From Panicum virgatum (lineage: Eukaryota; Streptophyta; Magnoliopsida; Poales; Poaceae), in the NCBI RefSeq assembly GCF_016808335.1, contig NC_053136.1, forward strand, positions 3,330,531 through 3,394,530: DNA of 64,000 nucleotides, in the 5' to 3' direction. Below, piece after piece: positions 33,501 to 45,200 of the stretch; position 1 is the first letter of the stretch, and every line of letters begins with the position of its first letter. The translations under genes were made by a program, and so were the position numbers. The notes beneath the pieces were generated by a model. The model had not been told where the DNA came from. It worked only from the letters and a program-made list of their open reading frames with translations, and did no database searches.

Positions 33501-36305
33501 TACAAAGGTGACCCTTTTGTTCACAAATAGGTAAGCCCATCAGATAAGAGAACAAATGGGCCTATTAATTGGGCCATCGCATAAAGATGTAAAAGATTAT
33601 TCTGAGCACAAAAATATTTCTGAGGGAAAAATATTTCGGTCAAAAATAGTAATTGTTCCGGAACAAATAAAAACATTCCATGAAAAAAATTATTCTGGGT
33701 AAGAAATAAAGATGTTCCATGAGAACAAAACAAAATGTTCTGGGGGAAAAGTATTCTGAACAAGGGAAAAAATTTCATGCAAAAATAGGAATTGTTTTGA
33801 GAACAAATGAAAAATGTTCCAAGCACATAGAAGAATAGAATTTCGTTGTGTTTCTTACTAATGCTCTATAATGGGTGATACTATACAAAGGTGACCCTTT
33901 TGTTCACAAATAGGTAAGCCCGTAAGCCCATCAGATAAGAGAACAAATGGGCCTATTAGATGGGCCATCAGATAAAGATGTAAAAAAATATTCTGAGTAC
34001 AAAAATATTTCTGAGTGAAAAATATTTCGTTGAAAATAGTAATTTTTCTGGAACGAATAAAAACATTCCAAGAAAAAAATATTCTGGGTAAGAAATAAAG
34101 ATGTTCCATCAAAATAGAATTTTTTTCTGAGAAAAAAACAAAATGTTCGGGGGGGGGGGATTCTGAACAAGAAAAAATTTCGTACAAAATAAGAATCGTT
34201 CTGAGAACAAATGAAAATGTTCCAAGCATATAAAAGAATGCCCCCATGCTCTATTCAACGTTGAATAATATTTTTTTCAGAAATTCGACATATATTCATG
34301 TATGATCTTATTTTATTGCATTAGTTTTTTAAATAGCGAAATAGTTCAAACGAATTTAAAAAGTAACTTGCAGTTTTAGAGGTAAATGTGTTTAAAGATT
34401 TGATTATGTACTGTAGCGAGCCCTGTGACCAATACTGCAGCGATAACTGTAGAAAGTACCGTAGCAATACGGACTTCGCTGTGGCCTGCGATTCCCTTCC
34501 AATCCATAGCTGCCACATCCCACATGGGTGACTGGGCTGATCAGGGTTGGATGCCCGTGAAATTGGATTGGCATTGTAGAAATTTTGTACTACTTGGGTT
34601 GCATATTTACCACAATTCATTTTCGGTGTATGCAGCTTGGAGAAACCATACATCCTATGAAGGAAGATTTCATTATGGTCCATTTACAGTATTCATGTAG
34701 TCACTGTTGTGTCCTTATGGTGTCAGGAAGACGTTGGGTTTGCCATCAATGCAGAAGCTTTTACATCTGTGACAAGTAAGTTGAATTCTTTGGCAATATT
34801 AGACCATGCTGGACTGCACATATGTGATTTATGATTTACCTATTCTGACCTACGTTCAATGTTTATAAGCATTACCACCGAGTAAGTTTCTTGTAATGAT
34901 TGGTTATTATAGTACCCAGCAAGGCAATGTAGCAATCCAATGATGTAATGTCCCATATTATTGCCATTCTTAAACATATTTCATTTAAATTGCGGATGGC
35001 TATGTCATCATTTTTTATAATATTTGTCTTGTATACCGGTTTTCAAGGTGGATAAACTATTAATTCTTGTTAGGTTCTTTTGTTGAAATTGATTTTTGTT
35101 TTGTTGGTGCAGGTGTTATGACGCAGAACAACAACTTGAAGACAGGGAGAGGCACCCAACTAACAGTAGAGACGCACATATGCTCCATCCGGTACTAATC
35201 CTTTTTATTCTCTGTGAAGAGCAGGAGCAGATAGTCTTAAGATATTAGTTGATTGGTACTAACCCTTTTTCATTCTCTGTATAGAATTGGAGCAAATAAT
35301 CTCTGAACTATTATGTGATTCTTTGTATTTTAGGTTGATATTATCGGGGTGCCCAAAGATACAAAAGATAGAGATGACATCTTAGAAAGTGAGTTTTTTG
35401 ACACCAGGCAGGCATTTCTTAGTCTTTGTCAAGGAAACCATTATCAGTATGACACACTTCGCCGTGCAAAGCATTCATCAATGATGGTGTTGTACCACCT
35501 ACACAATCCAACTGCACCAGCATTTGTCACTACATGCAATGTCTGCTGTCATGATATTGAAACTGGTCAAGGCTGGCGATGTGAAGTTTGTCCAGATTTC
35601 GATGTGTGCAATGCTTGTTTCTCAAAAGGAGCAGTCATTCATCCTCACAATTTAACAAACCATCCATCAGCTGCAGACCGTGATGCCCAAAACGCAGAAG
35701 CTCGGCAAATGCGTGTTCAACAGGTAAAGCCTTCTTTTAGTTGTTCCCACAAGTTAAATGTTCTTGTTCCACCATTGCTAAAAGATGTGATTTCAGTTAG
35801 ATCATCTGTCACACTTCCACTTGCTGGAATCACTTGCCTAAATTGATTTTCTTTTTCATGATGCTGCAGCTAAGGAAGATGCTTGATCTTCTGGTACATG
35901 CATCAACATGCCGCTCTGGTAGTTGCCAGTATCCTAACTGCCGGAAAGTCAAGGGACTATTCCGTCATGGGATGCAGTGCAAAACACGTGCTTCTGGAGG
36001 CTGTGTCCTTTGCAAGAAAATGTGGTACATGCTTCAACTCCATGCCCGAGCTTGCAAAGATTCAGAATGCAATGTGCCGCGTTGCAGGTGTGTTAATTCA
36101 TTCCACTTGTATTCCGTCTCCCTGGCCCAATTGTGCTAATGCATGTAGCATTACCATCTGCAATAACACCTGATTACTTGTAACTATACACAGGGATCTC
36201 AAGGAACACCTTAGAAGGTTGCAACAGCAGTCTGATTCCAGGAGGAGGGCTGCTGTAAATGAAATGATGAGGCAAAGAGCAGCGGAAGTCGCCGCAAATG
36301 AGTAG
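24553..36305 (+). CDS. HAC1: p300/CBP-type histone acetyltransferase (HAC family)
   Basis: Nuclear transcription coactivator that acetylates histone tails. Sixteen phase-consistent coding exons: 24553-24746, 25095-25200, 25335-25611, 25948-26451, 27133-28910, 29756-30052, 30153-30431, 32326-32454, 32550-32750, 32907-33049, 33125-33440, 34636-34775, 35113-35191, 35334-35723, 35870-36087, 36194-36305. They give 1,720 aa, the usual size for plant HAC1-like proteins. Order: KIX-like (~60-100), long Gln/Asn/Ser-rich linker, TAZ1 (~660-750, [14 protein letters not shown]), PHD (~1053-1090, [15 protein letters not shown]), KAT11/HAT (~1145-1400, [17 protein letters not shown] and KLREWY, the position of the p300 catalytic Tyr), two ZZ fingers (~1420-1465; ~1549-1575, [14 protein letters not shown]) and TAZ2 (~1612-1690). 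No frame break is seen. Which HAC paralogue this is remains open. Confidence 0.93.
29338..29546. mobile_element. Stowaway-type MITE in HAC intron 5
   Basis: 209 bp between TA dinucleotides (29336-29337, 29547-29548). Its ends are CTCCCTCCGTCCCATAAAAC and (reverse complement) CTCCATCCGTCCCAAAATAC, the classic grass Stowaway terminus. Confidence 0.88.
31055..31164. repeat. 29 bp perfect inverted repeat in HAC intron 7
   Basis: 31055-31083 (GTTAAGGGTATAATAGTCAA...) is exactly reverse complementary to 31136-31164, around a 52 nt loop. It directly abuts the LINE fragment. It may be a tiny foldback element. Confidence 0.85.
31165..31712 (+). mobile_element. 5'-truncated LINE (L1-type) fragment in HAC intron 7
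   Basis: An open frame at 31168-31578 reads [27 protein letters not shown] and [16 protein letters not shown]. This is the C-terminal tail of plant L1-type reverse-transcriptase proteins. It is followed by a 3' tail with CCCCAACTTGCTTGGGA and a TGT/TTG microsatellite ending near 31712. All upstream endonuclease and RT sequence is missing, as expected for truncated insertion. It lies in sense orientation in the intron. Confidence 0.82.
33463..34240. repeat. ~385 bp tandem duplication in HAC intron 11
   Basis: Unit 33463-33845 is repeated as 33847-34240. Both begin TGTGTTTCTTACTAATGCTC and include TTTTGTTCACAAATAGGTAA, GGGCCAT and many TTCTGAG...AAAA-like submotifs. The second unit has an extra GTAAGCCC and a G9 run. 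The antisense frames here are repeat artefacts. Confidence 0.85.
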
Positions 36306-37232
36306 TTGCATCTGTACAGGTATACTTTGTGGAAAGAGGATAGGAGGAAGTATGCAGGGTTGCCCTCCTCATTCCCACACCAAGGGGAAAGCTTGGGATG
36401 GCTGAATTGTAGGGTGTAGGTAAAGAACAGCTGCTTCTCATGGATTCTTTCGACTAAGGTCTTGGGCATCCTCCACCATGGCTAACAACGTGTAGGATGG
36501 GGGGCCTGCGCACCTTCCTCCAAAGAGCTGAAGCGGAAGGGTGCAGCACCATAGTCTGGAATTTGTTTGCACCCCCTCCAGTGCTAACCAGCTCCACCCT
36601 GCTTCCTGTGCTGTCGTCGACGTCGTCATCATCATCGACGGGGCTCAGCCCTTGGGTGTGGTGATTCTTTGATTTGACCTGTACTAGCTGAACTGATCCC
36701 CCTTGTTGCTGTTTGCTGATGATGTATAATAGGTGTCTCTGGACAGAGTCTGTATTGCTGAAAATTTGGTGTAGATGTTTCCCTCTCCAGTTTCTTCTTG
36801 TTCCAGTCCAGGAGAGGGATATAGGTTAAAAAGGTAAAAGGGAAGGGCGTTATTGGACAAGTATTATTTGTTTATTTCTGCCCCCCATTTTGTAGACGCA
36901 TCTTTGTTTAAAGTATAAAGCAAAGTAAATCCACCATCTCGTCTCTTGCAGGAGCAGCACTGCTCCTTCGATCTTTTGCTCTTTCAGGTGCAGCTGACCA
37001 ATGGAGGCAGGAGGGCGTGTGCTAGTCTTGACTCTGGACTATACTTTATCTTGGTTTGAATGGAACTGGAACTTTATACTCCGTTCGAATTTGTAGTGCA
37101 TACTTTATTTTGGGAAGGTTAGAATGATAACCCTGCAACTAGATTATAATATTTCAAAGAACTTCCAGGATATTTGGTTTCATAAATTTTGTCAGAAAAC
37201 ACTGGTCAAAGCAAAGTTTTGTGGGATGTGGT
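36306..37232 (+). other. HAC 3' UTR and downstream flank
   Basis: Follows the TAG of HAC. No coding potential is recognised. It ends at the TAA target duplication of a Tourist-type MITE. Confidence 0.5.
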
Positions 37233-37235
37233 TAA

Positions 37236-37503
37236 GAGCGTCTCCAAGAGTCTTTTTAAAATCTACTCTCTAAATCATCATTTAGAGTCATTTGAGTAAA
37301 AATCGTTTTCTATATCTTTGTATTTTCTAACAACTTTTTTATATTTTGTATGTAGTCTAGAGAACCATTCTGGTTCTCCATCTTTGGAATAGAGGATGTC
37401 TATATTTAGATATCCAATTGAAGAGACTATTGGATGGTATTTTTTCATCAAGATCTCTCTTTCTGTAAACTAGAAAAGATATGAAGAGTCTCTTAGGATG
37501 CTC
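37236..37503. mobile_element. Tourist-type MITE (PIF/Harbinger)
   Basis: 268 bp, flanked by TAA at 37233-37235 and 37504-37506. The ends GAGCGTCTCCAAGAGTC and (reverse complement) GAGCATCCTAAGAGACTC match the familiar GAGCATCTCCAA grass terminus. Confidence 0.85.
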
Positions 37504-37864
37504 TAATCTCGAGCTTTATAATTTTCACTGAAAATTAATTAAATTATATAAAGATTATATTAATACATCCACATTTAACACATCAACCTGGTTGAATTGA
37601 ATCGACTTTGTATATATATCGACTTTGAAAGAATTGTATGAGTAGATGGTCCGAATATAGGCTTTTTTTTAGTGTTTTTAGATTATATAGTACAACTCAA
37701 ACACTCACAATGCACGTACACTCACACCCCTATGAATATGTGTACGCAAGTCCTCTCTATGAGCATCTTCGAAGACTGAAAAATATGCATGGTGTATGTC
37801 TAAATGGATGTGTTTATGCGTTTTGCCCTCAAACAAATTTATGCAAATGCTGCAGCTAAAATCT

Positions 37865-38334
37865 AGGAAATCTATTTGCCGCATATGCGGCCCCGACGCA
37901 TTGCGTCGCACAGGGCGGGGCCTCTCGACCCGCCGCTGGTGAGCTACGGGAGGACAAGGGGGAGGAGCGGCCGCCGGGGAAGGGCAGATAGTGGGGGGTG
38001 CGGCCGCCGGAGTGGTGGCGGGCGGCGGCGGCTTTTAGGTTTTGGGTTGCTGGGGTTCCAAGGTCCACCGGACCTAGAAGAGGGGGCCGGGGCGGCGGTG
38101 GCCCGGCGGTGGACGAGGCGGCGCGGAGCGCCATCAGCCGGGCGGGGCCGGATATCCGGTGGGCGGTGGTCGGCGGCGGGGGCGAGAAGGGCGTCGGCAC
38201 GGCAGTGCGTGGTGGGCGGGCGGGGCGGCGCGGCGGCGGAAGCCGCCGGCCAGGGTGGAGGATGAGGGGGCGGGGCGGAGGATGCGGGGGAAGAAAGAAG
38301 CTGCGATGACGCATATGCGCCGAATAGATGCCCC
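37865..38334. mobile_element. GC-rich non-autonomous Mutator-like element
   Basis: The exact 10 bp direct repeat GCTAAAATCT (37855-37864, 38335-38344) flanks 470 bp of very GC-rich sequence. The 25 bp ends match at 20 positions (AGGAAATCTATTTGCCGCAT versus GGGGCATCTATTCGGCGCAT). It has no transposase. The interior could be captured genic DNA (a Pack-MULE) but I recognise no protein. It ends ~150 bp before the RsmH start codon. Confidence 0.7.
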
Positions 38335-38487
38335 GCTAAAATCTGCGATTGGGTGCGAGGGACCCAGTGATGACTAGTGCATATCCGGGCCATCCGTTTC
38401 TGCATCGGGCGGCGCACGGCCACCCCAAGCGCGCTCCCCGTGTGTTATCCACGACTAGCGCCGTGCCCGGCGTCGGCCACGGCGGCG

Positions 38488-41343
38488 ATGGCGGCGGCCA
38501 GGCGCCTCTTCTCCTTCCACCTCGCCCTCCGCCCCCGCGAACCCGCACGCCCTCTCGCCACCGCTGCCACTGCCGTCGCGGTTCCGCACCGCCGCGGCAA
38601 GCACGATGCGGTCGCCTGCAAGGCCACCGGGAAGCCCAAGCCCAAGGCGGGTAGCAAGGGCGGCGAGCAGCTGCGGAGGCGGCCGCTGGAGGAGCACCTC
38701 AAGCGACGCACGCGCTCCGCGGCCGCCTTCGACGCCGACCTGTACGGGCACCACGGTCACGCGCACCACGTGCCGGTGTTGCTCGGCGAGGTCCTCGCCG
38801 CCTTCCGCCGGCCCCGCCCGCTCCGCTCCTTCGTCGACTGCACCCTCGGCGCCGCCGGGCATTCCCTCGCCGTGCGTATCCACCCCTTCTCGTGCTCCGT
38901 TGCTTTTGCCGCAGTGGCCCTGGTGGCTGGTGCTGCTGTCCACTGTGCTCTCGCTGGAATGTCCGTGCCTGCAAGTTGTTTGATGGAATGCCTCTGGGGC
39001 TTTGTGTAGTAGATGATGGAGGCGCACCCGGAAATGGAGCTGTACGTTGGCATGGACGTCGATCCCACTGCCCTGGAGATCGGCTGTGGGCACATTGAGG
39101 CCTTCCTTGCTAGTAGGGAATCGAATGGAGGGGAGCTGTGTGCCTACACTGTTGGAAATAAACCCAGCGCGATCGTGTTCGCGGCTGGGGGGCGCGTGTG
39201 TGCGCGTGTGCGCGCGGGTGTGAGCTCGGGTCCGGCCGTGTGTGCGCGCCGGGACGAGCGGAACGCGATCGTGTGCGGCGATCGTCGTGGCGTGAGTGGA
39301 GTCAAGATCGGGGGGTGATCGAGCTCGTCCGAGCGAGCAGAAGGGAGGCCGGTGGGGTCGTTAGAGCGCCCGCATTGACTGCGGTATCTCCGGAGCACGT
39401 CGAGCGCGTGGGAGCGCGTCGCGGCGGAGCAGAGGAGGTCGTGGCGGCGAGATAGGGTCGTGGGGTGCGTCCGCCCGGCTATATAGCCTCCTTGTAATCC
39501 CGTGATCAAGCTACCGCGAGGAATTGGAAAACGGCGTTCGGCGTCGAGCATTTGAGCACGAAATCCTCCCATGTCTACTGTTCATCTTCCACCTCTCGCC
39601 GGCCGAAATTCGTCGCGTCCGTGCGCCAATTCGCGAAGCTAACTGGTCGGTGAGTTAGAGGGAGAGGTGGTGCGTCTGCTGCGCACCAAGTTCTGGGCGG
39701 AGCTTCACCGGAGGGGTGAGTTCACCGTCGACCCCTCGGCGGTGCTCTGTTTCGCGGCGTGGCGGCGATCGGAGCCGCGCCTACATACACTCACATCAAG
39801 AACTTTAAGTACATCAAGCAAGTTCTTGGTAGTGTGGACGAGAGGCTAGCTGTTGGCTCGTCTGGAGTTGACGGCATCCTCATTGACCTCGGCATGTCAT
39901 CCATGCAGGTTAGTCAGCTGAGTTAGATGTTACGGAAGTGATGATAAGGATCCTATATGCTATTTACTGGCTTTTTTTTACATTTCGTCTTACTACTTCC
40001 ATCAGGTAAACAGATCAAATAGGGGATTCAGTGTACTCCAGGATGGCCCTCTTGATATGCGCATGGACCCTAAGGTCAGTGTTACATTGCTTCTTCCTTT
40101 TCAGGTCTTTTCTTCATTCTACTTGCTTATGAAAATTTATCATGTGTGAGTGTTTCTTGCTTCAAGATTGGAGTGTTAATGATGAATATCATAGGGCTAC
40201 TTCTAACTCACATTACTTTATCTATGGGCAGCACTATTATTGGTAGCTAGCATAAACTGAAAATCTTTAAGGGCCCTGATTTATGATATGATCTCTCACA
40301 AAGTCTATAAAGGAATTTTGTAATCCAGTTAATAATACATATATATTTTTGTCGAATTAATCTATTTATATCTTTTAAATTACTCTTACTTTGCCATTGC
40401 TTTAATTTTGAAAGTATGTTTACAAGAAAGATGGGTTATGTTAGGTCATGTTATCTTCAAATCAACTTTGATTGTAGTTGCACTACTCTTACCTATACAT
40501 GAGATTAGACAGGCAACTTTAAGAGCAGAGGATATCTTGAATTCTTGGCCGGAGCTTGAAGTTGGACGTATCCTGCGTGATTACGGGGAGGAGAGCAATT
40601 GGCAATTCCTCCAGAAGCAAATTGTTAAAGCCCGGGAAATGGGTGGTCTGCACTCCACCGGGGATCTTGTCAAACTAATTCAAAGAAAGTGTACCATCTC
40701 AAAAGGTATGTACAATCCTAGTATCATTGTATGACAGTTTGTTTCTTTTGGTTTTGGAATGGTCAAATTTAGTGAATTTCCAGATAGTAATGATTCATAG
40801 ATTTACCATATTTTTACTTTCTGCTTGCAGTTTCTCAACTTTACTTATGTAGCATATAATAGAACTTCTTTCAAAGGAAACAAAACCAAGATAATTTTGA
40901 AAGACATTACGAATGTCATGATAAGTTGATAAACTACAGGAAGGCAAGGCTGGATCAAGACTGCAACAAGAGTGTTTCAGGCCCTCAGGATTGCAGTTAA
41001 TGATGAACTCCAGGTTCTTGAAGATTCACTTCATTCAAGCTTTGACTGCCTAGCGACAGGTGGCTGTCTTGCTGTAATCTCGTTCCACAGTCTGGAGGAC
41101 AGAATTGTGAAAAAGACCTTCTTGGAGCTCATCCATGGGGGTGAAGCAGATGGTGAAGAGGACGATGATGATGACCTGACACTCCCTGACATCGATGATG
41201 AAGATGAACCATGGTTCAGCCAGAGAGTGCAAGGAAGCAATGGAATCGTCCTTACGAAAAGACCAATGACCCCTTCTCAAGAGGAGGAAAAACTAAATCA
41301 GAGGTGCAGAAGTGCGAAGCTGAGAGTTATCCGAAAGGCCTGA
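38488..41343 (+). pseudogene. RsmH: 16S rRNA (cytosine-1402-N4)-methyltransferase RsmH/MraW, organellar, exon 2 interrupted
   Basis: The enzyme methylates the conserved P-site cytosine of small-subunit rRNA; the N-terminal basic/Ala-rich extension suggests plastid or mitochondrial import. Exons: 38488-38871, 39013-39149 plus 39791-39908, 40006-40074, 40513-40705, 40940-41343, giving 434 aa when the insertion is excluded. Family signatures are HHVPVLLGEVL, the AdoMet motif DCTLGAAGHS, GMDVDPTA, GVDGILIDLGMSSMQV, NRGFSVLQDGPLDMRMDP and [14 protein letters not shown]. The insertion at 39150-39785 splits AYT|HIKNFKYIKQVL exactly between duplicated TACAC. As read it stops translation at 39318 unless spliced out. 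The remaining exons show no other break. An acidic insert (EEDDDDD) lies near the C-terminus. Confidence 0.88.
39150..39785. mobile_element. LTR-like insertion in RsmH exon 2 (possible solo LTR)
   Basis: The sequence begins TGTTGGAAATA and ends CCTACA, and the flanking 5 bp TACAC is duplicated (39145-39149, 39786-39790). Removing 39150-39790 leaves a perfect in-frame RsmH exon. It is GC-rich with a GT/GC-alternating stretch near 39195-39250 and carries no recognisable protein, primer-binding site or second LTR. A solo LTR is the simplest reading. Confidence 0.7.
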
Positions 41344-42247
41344 ATAATTTAAGATGGTTTTGCAGGATTAATGTGGATGCCCACACAAAAATTGTTGGAG
41401 CCAGTGCACATGTGAAATGAGACGGTCCCTTATGTTATGTACGCTGGCAACCACGCTCTGGATCACCAGAAAAAATTACCTCGACCAGACAAAACAGTAT
41501 CATTTTTCCTCCACATGAAACCTAGAGGCTTAGGTTAGTCAAAAAAAAAATCTCACTGTATCTGCATCAGTTACTGAAATTCATCCATGTGTATCATCAG
41601 CACATGTACTCCATCAGACCATTACCTTGCAAGATAAAATAGCCAGTTTATGGTTTCCTGTGACCCACTTATCCACCTGGCTGTACATGATTAACTAATT
41701 TAACTTGCATATATCGTTTTTATTTACAGTTTAACAGTGTGTCAAGATATATTGTCACGCATATCTACATAGCCAAATATCAGAGCACTCAAAACTGTAC
41801 ATGAAAATCCCTTGCTCTCACGAAGAAGGGAACTAGCTAGAGCCATCAATGAGAAGTGAAGCCGAAGAAGCCACGTCATCCCATCGCGACGCACAGAGGC
41901 AGCCACGTCGCCCTCCAGCTCACCACGATTCCTGGTTAATTTCCCTCCAAAATTTCTCCTCGCCTTCGTCTCAAACGAGTTGGCGTCCGTCTCTGCCGCG
42001 AGAGCCCCACACGGCCTTGCAGCAATGGCGGCCACAACCTGAGCTGCCACGCGAGCGCCTCCCCCTCCACGTGATTTCAAGCCGGCGGGAACGGTGGTGG
42101 CCAGTGGTAAATACCCCGCAGATTCTTCTTCCTGACATCCAGACACTCGATAAAAAGCCGGCGCCGAGCGGCCAAGAATCTCTTGGGACAGAACCGGACA
42201 CTCCCTGCTCGCTTCCGTTGATCTCCGGACTCACGAGATCGAGGTTG
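41344..42247. other. RsmH 3' flank and HCF173 upstream region
   Basis: Contains no recognised gene. 41849-42247 is open in the HCF173 frame but unlike any family member, so it is taken as leader or promoter sequence. Confidence 0.45.
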
Positions 42248-45200
42248 ATGGCGGCCATGGAGGCGCCGCACTGCGCGTCCACTTCCTCAGCTTTCCTCGG
42301 CCTCCCGCACGCCGGCAACGGCAGGCGGCGCCACGGCAATTCATGCCGCTTCGCCGCCAACGCCTGCAGGCTGGCGCCGGTGTCGGCGACGCTGGACAAG
42401 GAGACCGCGGCGGCGAAGCCCCGGCGGTCCCGGAACCGCCGGTCCAGGAAGGCGACCAAGTCCTAGTCCACGGCGCTGCTCGCCCCCGACGAGCCGGCGG
42501 AGGCCAAGAACGGCGGCGGCGGCGGCGGCGGCAGGGGGATGGTGGCGCTGGACGATGTGATCGTGAACCCGGTGGGGCTCGGCCGGCGCTCCCGGCAGGT
42601 GTTCGACGAGGTGTGGCGCAAGTTCTCGCGGCTCGGCCAGATGTCCAGCGCCTCCTCCTCCGCCGTGGCCGAGCAGGACCCCGCCGTCCTCTTCCGCGGC
42701 GGACCCATGTGCGAGTTCACCGTGCCTGGTGCGCAGGACACCTCCGTGCTCGTCGTCGGCGCCACCAGCCGCATCGGCCGCATCGTCGTCCGCAAGCTCA
42801 TGCTCCGCGGATACAACGTCAAGGTACTTCCATTCCTTTCCCTCCCACTTTGTTCATGTTCAGTCACACAATTCCGGTGTTGTTTCTTGTGGAATCTGCA
42901 TGTTTTGATCTGTTCATATGCTATTCTACAACAGGCGTTAGTCAGGACGAATGATCCGGAAGTGATTGACATGCTTCCGAGGTCTGTGGACATCGTGGTT
43001 GGCGATGTCGGTGATCCTTCTTCAGTTCAGGCTGCCGTTTCAGGTTGCAACAAGGTAATTTACTGCGCTACCGCACGGTCGACTATCACCGGAGACCTCA
43101 ACAAGTCAACAGGGTTGATAACCAAGGAGTAAGGAATGTTACCAAGGCTTTCCAGGTACTTCACAAAATCTCTCATTCATCATTCTAATTACCATGTAAA
43201 TAGTAGCTTTTCTGCATGTTTCTGTTAAGTTATTCACTGAATATCAACTGTTTCAGCAGGATTACTACAATCAGCTGGCCCAGTCAAGGGCTGGTAAAAG
43301 CAGCAAGAGCAAACTGACGATTGCAAAATTTAAATCCGCCAAATCTGTGAAAGGATGGGAGGTGCGGCAGGGATCATACTTTCAGGATATCTACCCTTCT
43401 AGATTCGATGGAGGCACCGATGCGTCATTTGAATATTCGGAAAGTGGACAGGCTGTGTTCTCAGGTACCTGCTAACTACTATCAGAGCGCATGATATCAG
43501 AGATGTAGTTTATTAGAGGCTGGCTTTATGAATCACTACAAGTTCACTAGTGTTCTCTATGCTTTAATTCTTCACTGAAATTTTCTACTACTTTCAGGGT
43601 TTGTTTTCACAAGGGGTGGCTACGTTGAAATGTCTAAACGGCTTTCGCTTCCTCTGGGTTCCACCCTGGACAGGTATTGCAAGCTGTTGTATTTCGTTTC
43701 AATTCCAACCTATTTGTCTACTGTTACAAGATCTTGACATCTGTATACTGCATCATTCTACCTGAAGGTATGACGGATTGCTTCTTTCGGTGGGCAGAAA
43801 TGGAAGATCATATGTTATTATTCTTGAGACTGGTCCGCTAGCTGACACCTCACAGACCAAGAAATATTTTGCCCGGATGAACACAAAAGTTGGATTTTGC
43901 AGAGTAAGTGGCATTTGAAGATACATCCCTTCTGTTAAGGCATCTGGTTGTGCACTACTGAATATAGAGAAAATTGTTTGCTTTGTGCAGGTGAGAGTGC
44001 CGTTTTCAGCTTTCCGGCCAGTAAACCCACAGGATCCTCCATTGGACCCGTTTCTTGTGCACACACTAACCATCAGGTTTGAGCCCAAGAAGCAGGTTAG
44101 TACGAAGCGGTTTGTGATTTGCCATTGCAACATAGGCCAATTCTGCTGAACTGTTGGCTCACCGGTTACCGACGAAACCCTTCTACAGAGACCTGGTGAT
44201 TCATCTGAACAAGGAGCTGCTAGTGACCCCAGAAACTTTGAGCTGAAAATGGAGTTTATAAAAGCTTTGCCAGTAAGTTTCCACTTTGTGCCACATGTTG
44301 TTATGATAATTGTCCTTTCTCCCCTCTTTTTTTTCTTTTCGTTAACATTTTGTGGTTACTTTTGCAGAGTGGTCAAGAAACAGACATTGTGCTGGTCTCA
44401 TGCACAGGCTCAGGAATTGAAGCCAACAGGCGAGAACAAGTCCTCAAAGCGAAGAAGGTTCTTGATGCACTGACACATATAAACTCTCCTTGATGCACAA
44501 CTAATGAAGGAAAGTTAATCAGTTCTTCTCATCAATTTTACTAGGCTGGAGAGGACGCATTGAGGAGATCTGGCCTCGGGTATACGATTGTGCGCCCAGG
44601 TCCGCTGCAGGTACGACGAAATAGTAGCAGACATACAATACAATGCTGAATAATATGAGGTCACTGAATTGCTTCAATCATCCATTTCGTCTGTTCTAGG
44701 AAGAACCTGGGGGTCCGCGCGCCTTGATCTTCGACCAAGGGAGCAGGATCTCTCAGGTGGCATTTGTGGATGAATACATTATACCGTACCATTTGTAAGA
44801 TTAGTCAAATAGTTGGCACTGTTGCTGTAGATGCTGACCGGTAGCCATGAACTCACGATGCAGGGCATCAGCTGCGCCGATGTGGCTGACATCTGCGTGA
44901 AAGCGCTGCACGATTCGACAGCAAGGAACAAGAGCTTCGATGTAAGATGACAATCTCATGATGCATCTGACGCAGCAGTTTATGATAATTTTTGTGGTGG
45001 TGTAACAATGAGCTAACTCGGGAGCCATGCCTCTGCCTTTTTTTCAGGTTTCCTACGAGCATGTCTCGGAGCAAGGGAATGAGCTGTATGAACTTGTAAG
45101 CCTCCAGCCGAAAACCACCTAGTAGTACTATCTTTGAGCTTATGTTGCCTGATTGATCTGGTTTCTACAAGCATTTTGATGTGCTGGTTCGGAGGAATTG

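Noticed and set aside
33521..34247. Antisense Phe/Leu-rich frames in HAC intron 11
   Set aside because: They lie on a tandem low-complexity repeat, are duplicated with it and have no family resemblance.
41849..42247. N-terminal extension of HCF173 by the open upstream frame
   Set aside because: The sequence is unlike transit peptides or HCF173 relatives. The Met at 42248 gives a plausible plastid targeting start.
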